Source of the DNA: Salarias fasciatus
Lineage: Eukaryota; Chordata; Actinopteri; Blenniiformes; Blenniidae
NCBI RefSeq assembly: GCF_902148845.1
Contig: NC_043758.1
Span: 18,982,798-19,046,797, forward strand
DNA: 64,000 bases
Reading direction: 5' to 3'
The position numbers were made by a program, and so were the translations under genes. A model generated the notes under the pieces. It saw only the letters and a program-made list of their open reading frames with translations, ran no database searches and had not been told where the DNA came from. Each line of letters begins with the position of its first letter. Within the stretch, counting starts at the first letter, position 1. Shown in pieces: positions 12,101 through 24,100 of this stretch.

Positions 12101-15100
12101 AAATGATGCATCCCCCCTGTGGTTTATGCTTCCCCCTGCATATTTTATCATTGGGGGGTGGGCATGAATGTCCTCACAGTGATTAAAGCTACTTACCAGC
12201 AGGGCTAAAGTCGTGAATGTTTTGTATTGTAAGCCTCACCTCTTTCGCATTGTCAATAAAACTCTCAAAGGATTAACTCGGGTAGCAAGCAGTTTTCTGA
12301 GATCAACTCTTACATGTTGGCTGAATATTGAATTTCCTCCATTTTCTCTGAGATATCATCAGTGGATGAATCATAACAAGTCAATGACTTTTGTTTATTG
12401 GTACTGGAAAAGGTAAATCTATACTTAGGCTCAGTAGCTGGTACATCTGTCGCATTTATTACTGTTACAGTCAACATTCTTACAGAGGGGGAATCCTTGA
12501 ATTATTGTAGCATAGCTGCGCACAGAACAAAACAGAATAGACAGACATTAAAATATCAATACAGCATAGTAAAGCTGAGTATTTTAAATGCTTCTTACAC
12601 CATATGCAGAGCTCAGTGAGGCGGTGACTGGCGGCAGCAGAGAAGAGTGAAATTAAAAGAAAAACACAACCAACACTGTTTACAACAGGGAGGTAAAGAG
12701 TATTATTATGAAAAGAATGAAGGGTCTCCTGTGACTCTTTACTGCACTTTAGTGGCATGAGTCTGTTGCTTAAGGTGCTCCTGCTGTTGACCGGGACATC
12801 ATGGAGGAGGTGAGAGTCTTTGCTCAAAATAGACCTCAGTTTGGACCGGATCCTCCTCTCTGAGACCACCTGCACACAGTCCTTCTCCGTCCCACACCAC
12901 GTCACTGGCCTTTCTGATGACTTGTGTATGTCTGTAGTCTCTTCGTGTTAAATTGACTACTGTTTTCTCTCCCATCTACAGCCGAGGACTGAATCCCCCC
13001 CACAGAGTCAAGTCAATCTCCATGACAACCTTCACGCAACAGGAAATCGAGTTCCTACAAAAACATGGCAATGAGGTATGAATGGCTCCTGTCTCGCTTT
13101 TTACTTGCCAAGGATGCAAGATCGCAGCTTTAAGGTTTTTCACTGTTGCATCAACAATACCAACACTGATGGACACCACTGACTGAGTACAAAATGACAG
13201 GCATACATGTGATGAATAAAACCCAACAGTGGAGATAAATAGTCTCTCTGTAGTTGCAAAACTGCACGGCCAGACAAAGCAGTCCACCGTTATCAGTTCA
13301 ATCTTTTCAATGCTCAAGGTTTATTAGTCATCGTATGTGGCAGGATAAATTTTGTGTATAAAATACCAGGGTGCCCTTGTCATCAATTGTAAACGTAGTA
13401 GGCAGACTCTAAATCCCAAATGGGAATCCAATCATTAAAGACAACTTCAGTAATCAGTTTCATGACTATTAGAAGAAGCTGTGTTGCAGGCATGTGACAT
13501 TACATGTAAACCGTAATTAGGATCACACAGCAAAGCTGCGATGCTACGACATGTCCAATTTTATGGTTACTACGGCAACTGCTGCATCAATGGATGCTGT
13601 TCTTTCAGTCTGTTGAAGTGAAGTGGCTAAACAATCTTGATGGGTCTCAAACCTGTCAAGGCCAGAAATGCCATTAAATGAAAACTTCAGGCTGAAAAAA
13701 TGTAGGCAACCCTACAGTATGCAGAAACCATGACATTACGATTTTTGCATTATATATGATTTTCATGCTCATCAAATATTGATAAATGTAAGAAATGGCT
13801 TCTATTATACTCTGATATCATTGCAATTTTAGGGAGAAACACTTCAAAATCAGTAAAATACAAAAAGGAATAACTGAACAAATTAATTGTATTTATATGG
13901 TTCAGGGCAAGTCTCGGTGAAGCTCTCACCCAGTCATCATAGTGAAATAAAATAGCTTTGCACATTTGTAGTGCTTAACGATGCCAAAGTGCATCATCCT
14001 TCAAGAGACATTTCTGGTAAACAGAGTTTGAAATAGAGCAATGCCACCTGGGATGTATAACCTATTAAAAGCTGTGGCAGAGGAGACAGACACGCAGGAC
14101 ACTCAAGGTTGAAGCTGAGGCTTACATCTTTCAAGGCTGCTGTATAAATACTGTCTTCAAGTTGCTTCTTTTCTTCTCGACCTCTTGACACAGGAAAACA
14201 CTGATCCAATTTCAAAATTCAGCTGGTTGTAGAATAGTGAATCCGCACAAATAAATAATAAATTGACAAGCTTTCCCTTGTCTCTTTCACATTCACTTTT
14301 CTTCCCTTTTTTTGTTATCTTGCGTGCATTCTTCATGTATTTCATATCTTCAGTCTTCATTCGGTCTTTACCTTGTCAGTTGACCACACATAGCTTGTGG
14401 GTATAATGCCAACAAACTCCACAGGTCTGCCTTAACATTTGAGTTGCCAGTTACAGGTTGCTGTTTTTTCAATGCAGTTATGTAATTGTCCAGCCTGACA
14501 TTGTGATTGCGTTTAAATTAATTATGCATCACTAACTGGGGAAACATTAAAATGGCATAATGTGAGAATGCTATGCTTTTACTGATTCAGCCTTCTGCAT
14601 GTGGTGCCTGAATAAAAATGTATTTGACACCTCATAAAGAAATGATGAGCCATTCTAATTCAAGCAAATGTCCTTATTCTGTGCAATGCAGCACTGTATA
14701 CTCTGTCCATACATGCAATCTCTGTAAATCTCCCTTGACAAGGTGAGAAAATTGAGAGTGAATTAACATCAAGCGACTACATTGGCCTTGGTTATTCAAA
14801 CAGAAGCCCAATGCAAATATGTATTTTGACCAAATATGGTAAAATTGTCTTCCCGGCAGCACAACCTACCTTCAAATGGTGACATTTTCAAAACACTTCA
14901 ATGTTTGTTTAATCTGTGTTTGACCGCTCATTTTCCTATTTCTCTATTAGTTTGGATGATAAATTCAGTGGTCAAACATGAAGATTGGTATGTCATGCAA
15001 AGCAGAACATCCTGCACAAGTTTTTGTCTAAACTGACTTGAATTACTCTGTTTCAGGTTTGTAAACAGATTTGGCTTGGTCTGTACGATGACAGAACCTC

Positions 15101-18100
15101 GTCAGTACCAGACTTCAGAGAACCACAGAAAGTTAAAGAGTTCCTGCAAGAAAAATATGAGAAGAAGCGATGGTAAGTCTGTTTTACAAGCCAGCTGTGT
15201 AAAGACCAGAACAATCCTCTGGCAGTGTGCACTGCACCAACACACAGCTTGTCTTTTGTGTTTTCCTTGTCTTTGGTCTGGAATTTCTCACAGGCAGCTC
15301 AAAGCAATCAGCCCTGAGTACGCCGACAAATACCCTTTTTTAATGTAGGTCATCAGAGTCAAACCACTTTTTGTGTTACATGTGTTGCTCCACCATCGTA
15401 TAGATTTCATTTACCTCAATATGGGTCAGTTTCTGCCTGGTTGGTAGACAAAGGCTTAAAAAAGTGCAAAAAGTGTTTAAAAAAATAATGTTAACATAAG
15501 TTTTGTGAATATAATTTTTTTTTTAGTGTTGGATATACTGAGATGTATGTAGACCTTGTGTTTCTCTCTCTGTCATTTTCTTCATGTGCTCATTCTGGCC
15601 AAAATGAGAGCAATGAGTGGAACATGTCTCAACTTGCCATTTGTTCTGCGGACAGGAATTCTTGTTGTAGAGAGTGCAGGAAATCTGTATTCAAGTGCAT
15701 TTCCTATTACATGTTCTAAATACTATCATTTACAAATAAGTACTGTTTACTCATGGAGAAGTACAAAGAACCATTCAAAGTATTAATTAACTTTTAACCA
15801 CATTTAATGATGTTCTCAGTTTCTTTCATTTGATTCCGTTTACGTCTGCATAATATCTTCATTCAACACACATTTCTCAGGAAACCAAACTGAAAATTCC
15901 ATTATGGTGAGCAAGTGTGAAACTGAAAACAGGGTTGTTGGCTGCAAGATTGCAGATCAAAAGGTTAACTATTAATCCAGACTGTGGGCGTGCTCAGTCG
16001 AACTCCATTATTGAAGCAGCAAAGTAGAACACGTTTTACTTGAATATGGGTAAAAGTACATACTTGGCAAAAAAATGCCCAAAAAACACTTACCGAGCAA
16101 TATTTTGTATACATTTAGTTGTTAGATTATTGAACATTTAGTTGGTGAATATTATTGATTTCTCTCAGATTTTTTACTGGCGACTAATGGAATGTTGCCT
16201 TGTTAACCTCTTTGGCTTCATGGTGTGTTTGTCTTCCTGTTTTTCTGGCTGATATATTCTATTTTGGAGAACCACGTTGCATTTTTTCCTAATGTGTCAT
16301 ATATATGATGTGAAACACTTGAAGGTACGTCCCTCCTGAGCAGGCCAAGGTCGTGGCATCGGTCCATGCTTCCATTTCTGGCTCCTCAAACAGCAGCACC
16401 AGCAGCACCCCCGAGGTCAGACCCCTCAAATCTCTCCTGGGGGAGTCGGCCCCCTCTCTACACCTGAACAAGAGCACCCCGCCCAATCAGGTGAGACACT
16501 TATAGGCTGAGACATAACCACATACAGGGGTCAATAAGGACATACTTTATTTAATTTGTTGCACGATTGTGGAATCCTTCAAGAACACCTCACCATGTAA
16601 AATATTTTTTTGTTTTTGTCAAATCTAATAACCAGCTAACAAACACTGACTTGTCAAAGTTGACCAACAGTGGTTGTGTCATCCTTGTATTAATGTTGAT
16701 GTGTATATCCATTATAGTTTGAGTCATGACAAGTCACTGCTTGAAAACAAGCACATGTTACAAGTTTTTGACTCGGTGTCAGTGACTTTGTCACTGAATC
16801 AGGTATAAAACTGCAAAGCTCGCTTGAGACATGTTTACAGTTTACTTAATGTGAAATAAAACACTTGCTACTGTGAATAATAAAGTTAAATTATATTTTA
16901 GTAGCATTATGAAAGCGTCTTATAATTATGATTCACAATTTTCAGTGAGATTGAGTTATAGGTTACACGTTTGGACACAATGTTTTCACATAAAGTTTAT
17001 ATACTTTTTTAAATCAAGATTGTGCTCCTTGTTGAACACATGCCTTCGTGCATGTGAACCAGTGGCTGCCTGCTCCTTTATAAATCCATGTCCTGTCTCC
17101 ACCAGTCTCCTGTGGTGAGCCGCGGACAAGCCCACCAGCAGCAGTTCCAGCAGCAGAAGTTTGACCTCCTCAGTGACTTGGGTGGAGACATCTTCGCTGC
17201 CCCACCCAACATAAACGCAGGATCCAGCTCCAGTTTTGCTAACTTTGCACATTTCAACAGCCACACAAGTAAGAAACAGACAAATACCTGGGTTGATTGT
17301 TTGATGAAAGCATTGAGAAGCTGCATGTTTGAGTCGGATACATGTATACAGTTTGAACATTGTGGAGGGACGGTCATTCTGGAGCCAATCACAGCTGCTG
17401 AAGAACAGTAAATATGATAAACTACCAATGGCAAAAATCTAGAGAAACATAGCTCAAAGGAAATTCAGTAGGTCAGTCCTCTCTTCAAGGTGTAAGGAGT
17501 TTCTAGTGTGGATCTGATGCCATTGAATAGTTTGCTGCAGAGGACTGAAGTGGTTTTGATCCATGTCCAGTTTATGGTTCAAATCATCTCAGTTGTCAGT
17601 GATTGATGCAACAATTTAACTTGCTTAATTCGTATTGTGGCTCAAATTGACACCATATTGGACAGATAAAAGGAAATAAAGAGTTGCAACAAAAGCATAG
17701 CAGGAAAAAAACACCACAGAGAACACTTTCAGATGAGCCCGAATGAAATGTTTGTTTTCAAGGCAGACCTAAAGTAAACTGAAATTAGCATCCTGAAGAG
17801 CCATTTTACTAACCGCATCAGGGATCTGGAACAGGAACAGCTGGCTTGTTGACCTAATCGCTGACGTATTCATACATCCACTATGGTCTGTTTACGTGCA
17901 TCAGGCCAACTTTCTGTGAATCATATTGCTAATGCGTTGCGTCCTGGACTATTATGAGGATTGTGATGAGTCCTTTCAGATTGATTGTTGGCTTTATTAA
18001 TTGGCACTGAAGTACAGTAGCAGAGGATGGAGGCAGAGACTTGCACAGTACTAAACAGTTCTTATAGATTTAGGAGGATGTTTGCTGCGAAGAGCGGGAC

Positions 18101-21100
18101 CCGTTAGCACAAGAATTAAAACAAACCTTGACCAGTCCATGAATGAGCGGAATCCCAGCGGAGTCATAAAAACATTGCTGTTGTGCAGATGGTGTTAAAC
18201 TTTGTTCAGAACAGTTAAAGAAATGCCAAGAATTGTTCTTGAGATTATTTAGATTTAAAAAAATTATTCATATTACAAGTCAGAATTAGAAATGTGATGT
18301 GTTTTATTAAAAGCGTATGAAATGGGACAGATGTCACACAGTGAATAAACTCAAAAGCAAACAAAACAGACATGTATCGCTCTCTGTAGATACAACCTGA
18401 CTGATTGATGCCTTCTGGAGATGATACACAATTTTTTGCAGAGTCAGCAACCAGGTCCTCCTATACGGCAGAACATGTCCATATTATAAAAACGTATCGG
18501 ACACCCAGACACATCTCCATGGTTACTAATGTCTGCAACATTGCTCTATTAGTGTTTGCTTCCCTTGGAGGATAATGTCTTCTCATTTCCCCCATAAACA
18601 GCCATCAAGACTGTCTATTAAAGCAGCAGCTAAAGTGGCATCCACACATCTCCACATAGCAAGCATTACCACAGATGTGCACTATAAGATTAATGAAGTG
18701 TGTATCCTGAAACACACACACACACACACACATCCAGTTTTAAACTACTTTCAACTCAGAGTCCAGACGGTCTCTCATTGGAAGGGTGAATGTTCAACTA
18801 TTGTCTAAATATGCTACGCATTCCATTCAGTTGCACCACTGTGTGATTATCCTTCATATTTTATAAACATTCCATGATATTTCTTTAAAATCACCCATGT
18901 GTTTTTGTGTACATAAATCCATTCATTCAATTCATTGTTTCCACCTTTTATTTTTTTCTCCTTTGTGTTTGTGTGTGTGTGTGTGTTTGTGTGTGTTAAT
19001 GTTCATCCGTCCGTCTGAACCTCATCCCAACAACACCTCCAGTGGCACAGAGTGCCAATGCAGACGCAGGCTTTGCTAATTTTGATGCATTCGGAAGCAC
19101 TTCTGGGTCGACAGGTGGTTTCCCTTCAGCACCCCAAGCCCCATTTCAACCCTCAAACACAGGTAGAACAAGTTCTTTTTCCTGGACTAATCCAACTCAC
19201 TAACCTCAAGAAAATGGGTTTTACACACACGGTCAAACTTTGATATTTGCTCTATATGACATTCTTTTTTTATTTTTATTTTTTTTTTTATCCGTTTTGT
19301 AATCACACGTTGAGCAGAACCTCAACATTAGATCACACTCTGGATGTAAAACTTGGTTTTCACACACAACTCAATATATTGTCTTTGACTGTATTTGAAC
19401 ACATGATGTTGATGTAATGTTTACACGGCATGTGCCTCAAGCACAGAAGAAAAACAAGCTTTTAACAATGTTTGTGTCAGCATTAACCTAAAGCTTGGCT
19501 TGTAACTGTATTGGTATTGACTTTGAAGGCTTGGTTTGACCACTTTAACCAGTTTGATTTGCACGGCTGCTTGACATTTTAACCCAGCTTAAAGACCTCT
19601 TGTGGATTCAAAACACCTGGTAGAACAGTAACAGCTTACATACTGTAGATAAGGTGGTTCACATACCAGCTCCTTCTAGCTCGAGGAAACGGTAACGCAC
19701 CACAGTGCCCTCTGTTGGAGGAGTGCACGTTGACTTTTTCCCATGTGGAGCTGCACCATGATCTCTTTAGTATGACTATTGCTTAATGGATAAACTCCCC
19801 TCTCTCTGGCGTGGCTTAGCGAGATAATCCTTTTCTCACAGACACTGATTCACTGCGATCTGGCTTCAGCTGTCAAATCTGTCTCATGTCCTTTTCGTCT
19901 GTTCCACTTCAGCACCACTTGATTTGCTTTGATGTAACGCTTTAATTTTTCACCCCTGGTTCAGCTGACATATTTTCTTTTTGTTTTTTTTCTCCGCCAT
20001 CTTGCATTTCGCATTGCCCCATTTCTACCTCCCTCTTTTATTTTTTTTTCCTTTTACTTTTGGCTGCCAGCTTTCACTGTGCTCTCATCCAGCCGCAGTA
20101 TGGGTGAGTTTGCCACTGCTCTGCCTCTCCGGGGTGCGCACAGTAAGTCTCTCTTTGGACTTGCCCTCATAACAGCTTTCACCCTCTCCATCTTCTGTAA
20201 TGTGTCGTCATTTCAGTCCTCTCGCTTTCTGTAGCGTGTGTCTGTGTAGCGCTTCGTGTCCTACTTGCCTCCAACCACAGCTAACCACACTGGTCTCTCT
20301 ATCTGACTGCTGTAAATTTTGAGATGTGATCCGGGTGAGACTGAAACCAAATTGAAAAAAATTTGCAATGTGAAGTTTGAAAGCGAACACAAATATGGGC
20401 TTCGGTTTTCCATGAGTCAAAGTTTTCAATCAATTTATATTGGTATTTAGAAATAAGTGAGTGTTTAATAAGAAATATACATTTATTTTTTATTTTATTC
20501 AATTTTTTTAGAGGGGAAAAAGTCAGTCAGCAATAATTAGTATAGATAACAGTTTTAATCTTTTGGAGTGATTGTGACTGGAAGGTTGCTAGTTCAAACT
20601 CCTAAAGTGAGAACTTTAGGAGGTGAAACTGAAATATTCCCCTCATCCTCACACTCCTCACCAAAAACAGTATCCTCTTGGACAATGGCCAAACACTCCC
20701 TCCTCTTTCGTTTCTCCTATAATCTGTGGTTTAGGTGAACTGTAATGCTCAGTCAGACGAGGAGGAATATTCCTGAAAGCGTAAATAAATGAACTCAATT
20801 AAAAATCTCCTGGTGAAACTTAACTCTCAAGCTGAAGGAAGTGTAATTATTGTACAGCAGTATTTATTAATGCGAAAGAAAATTACATCTCCAGGTGTCT
20901 TCGGGATGAACTGACGCACAGATCGTCAACAGGACTTTTCTTTTCAGTGTGGTTGAACATCAGAGTCCATCCTTCCCAGTGCTCACTGATCCCTGTGGTT
21001 TTGTAGCAGATTAAAAATAGTTCCCATGAAATCATGAAGTTATTTCATCCTGCTAGTGATGCAACTTTATCTTCATCCATTGTAGCTGCCACTTTTATGG

Positions 21101-24100
21101 ATTCCTTATTTTGTTAAATTATAGCTTGTCTATGAAATAGAGGATAGTTTTTGGCTCCTATTCTTGATTTGATGACGACCTTTGCCGCCCCCAGCCTGAC
21201 CGCATCGCATCCTAACCTTTCCTCCGTGCAGCTTCTTCCCTGTTCATGTTGTGACACAAAACCAATAATCAAGGTCCCCCTCATGACTTTTTAATCTCTC
21301 TCTTTCATGCAGGTAGCACCTCAGGGGGACTAGCAAATGCCAATTTTGCAAATTTTGAGAACTTCCCCAAATCGTGTAGTGCTGACTTTGGATCCTTCAG
21401 TGCCTCCTCCCAGAGTAACTCCGCAGGAGCTGGCAGAGACGCTGTACAGAGTACTAGCGTTTCTGTCGATAGATACGCAGCCCTGGCTGACCTGGATAAC
21501 ATGTTTAGCTCTGCCATAACAGAGCAAGGTAAACTTCTCCTGCCTAGCCTGTTTCCTAGACGTAATTCAGGGATAGTAGTTCACAGACAACCCAAACGTA
21601 ATTTTATTAGATTTAAGCCCCTATTAGCTGTCTTTCCTAAGTCAGGGTCAGACATAATCTCTATTTAAACAGGGCTGATTTACATTTTCTAGCCAACATT
21701 TGAGCTTCTGCCAGGACTTGGTTGTGTTTGGAGCTGACCTAAGCTGACCTCTGAGACCGAACCAGCCTGCATAAAGACATCAGGCCACTGGACGTGGTGG
21801 AAGCTCCTCTTTGCTTAATTGGACTGTTCCGGCACTCGAGCATCTATGAATTGTCCTGGGCTGGTTTCAGTTTATTTTCTTCATATTACAAACTGTATTT
21901 CTGTGCTAGAAAATGCAAATTTCCTAATGACTGAACATTTATTCCCCATTATTTTCAGTAGGTTGAATATGGCCTCTTTCTCCGGACCTTTGCTTGTATT
22001 TCTTGAAAGTTAGTGCACAATGTTTCCTGTTCCGGTTCCCGTTCTAAATCCAGCTCTGCTGTTATTTGCTTCTGCTTCAGGGGGTAGTATTCCTGGCGGG
22101 GTGAGCTCTGCTGCAGCCGGAGCTGCTGGCTTACCTCAGAAGCAGCAGGCGGCGTTGGCAGTGGGGGACCGCTACGCTGCTCTGGCTGAGCTGGACACCG
22201 TCTTCAGCTCCTCGGCTCCGGCCACCAGTGTTTACAACACCACCAGCACCTCACAAGGGTGAGACAACGCCTTATACACACACTCTCCAGAGTGAGGTCC
22301 CTCCTGTTTTGGGGTTATGATATTTTTAGTCTTTTATTGGTTACATTCTTTATAGATCTAGATCATAAGTTATAAAAAGTCCAACCACAGTATCGGAAAA
22401 TATTAGAATTTTTTTTTTTTACCTGGAAGCCATTTTCACCACAGTTCATCTTTTTTGAGTGCTTGGAAGTTACTACATGAATTCTGAGAGAATAATTAAC
22501 CAGTAAAATAGGTTGAAAGCATTCACAACAATTTATTATTTTCACAAAGTGACTTCCACTGGATAGTTTTTGGCCTACAGACTTGCAGAGGTCCCTCGTC
22601 CATCACACCGTGTTGCACCGTGTCTTTGATTTTTGGGCTTCTTCCTGCCGACTCTCTTAAACTCACGCCGTCTCTGTGTCGCTGCAGGGTTGTTTTTGGC
22701 TCGGAGACCAGGGTGTCAACAGCACAAGCACAGCAGCCCATGCCTGGCATGGCTCAGGGCTTCGGAGGTGAGTAAACCTGCCAGCTGTCTCTGATTACTC
22801 GAGGTAGGCTCTCTGCCAGAATGAAAGTTGGTGGTGTGTACTACTTTGTAATTGTGAACAGTTTTTTTGCAGTCTGCGTTTTGTTATTTAAAATATGTAA
22901 CAGAAGTAACTGTTTTTGGAAGTTCAATCGTTTTTCTACTTGGTGCTTAGGGTAGTTAACAGGAACTGAGCGCGATCAGTCCGCACAATCAGCGATCAAG
23001 AGTCTGCAGTAACAAGCAACATGTGATTCACAGACTTGCACATGTTTGCTTCAAACGTTCATGGAAAGCCGTTGACGCCCTCTCTCTCGTGCAGCAGCCC
23101 CGTCAACTAATCCATTTGTGGCTGGCGGTGTCGCTCCAGCAGCAGCTCCCACCAACCCATTCCAGTGCAACGGCAGAGCAGCAAGCGTGGCGGCGGCAGC
23201 GGCGGCAGCAGGTCTGCTTGTCTTGCATGGTTGTGTGTGTGTATCATAACACCATACCCAGGTAGTGGAGTAGTTCGCTGAAGATCCAGGATGTTAGATT
23301 TTCATGCACACCTGAAGCCGTAGCTCTTTGTGACGTTACCTCAGTCGTGAACGTGCCTCAGATCACCCGCAGCAGGTCTAGCTTGTCATGTGAGCAGCGT
23401 CTTGGACTCAGGGTTCTGTCTGATTGTTCTTGCCATGCTGGACAGGCTTCATGAGCGCTCTTCACGGGCAGGTGTATCCTCCCATTGTGGGTAGGTTGTC
23501 TTGCACTGTGTGTTTTTCCCTTTTTTCCACCGCTTCACTCTGGCAGTGACTAATTTTTTCGAGTCTTATATCTTTCTGGAAAATGTTGGAAAACTATTGC
23601 ATCGGTAGAGTTCTCTATGATGTAGAAAAAGTTCAACTAAAAGCATTCAGTGAGTTAAGGAAAAGTTGGAATTCAAGAGTCAAGTGTTAAACTCATTACA
23701 TTAGCAGTGGTTCCCAAACCTTTGTCTCATCGCCAACATTTTCTCTTCCTTGAGCAGAAACATAAACTTCTGGTTTTCTTTCTGAAAGCATTTTTCATAT
23801 CTTCACTTAAACAGTCTAATGAACTCCTCTATTTTTCAAATTCTTAGTTTCAAATGCTGAATTCAGTGACAGTAAGGGATTGAAAAGTGCTGAGTCGTAA
23901 ACATTGTTTTCATGACGTCAGGTATCGTTGCTGGATTAAAATGATCATAATGCGTTGTTGTAAGTGACGTGCAGTTTCATCCAAACACAAACTCTTTTTT
24001 CCACAGAAAGTCTCTTTCTGTCGGCTCCCTAAGTCTCTCTGATGTGGTTGATTAGAAAAGTAGCATGGTCCAAAGAAATGTGAAAACAGGTCAAACACAA

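Larger units (their letters stand above)
4992..12981 (+). other. agfg1 intron 1 (8.0 kb)
   Basis: This first intron follows the exon encoding the zinc finger. It holds a degenerate tandem repeat (about 5370-5690), a decayed common teleost repeat (about 5990-6275), (TG)n/(TA)n, an (ATCC)n run and a (CA)n run, listed separately. The remaining sequence is AT-rich with poly-T runs and only random short frames; I see no other gene. Confidence 0.7.
19163..21312 (+). other. agfg1 introns flanking the cassette exon
   Basis: Intron 6 (19163-20070) ends in a long T-rich tract before the cassette acceptor. Intron 7 (20143-21312) contains a possible tRNA-derived SINE fragment, listed separately. Nothing else is recognised. 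Confidence 0.6.

Noticed and set aside
12480-12905. 141-codon minus-strand frame in agfg1 intron 1
   Set aside because: The composition is unremarkable, no domain is seen and no splice partners fit. It resembles random or old repeat sequence antisense to the gene.
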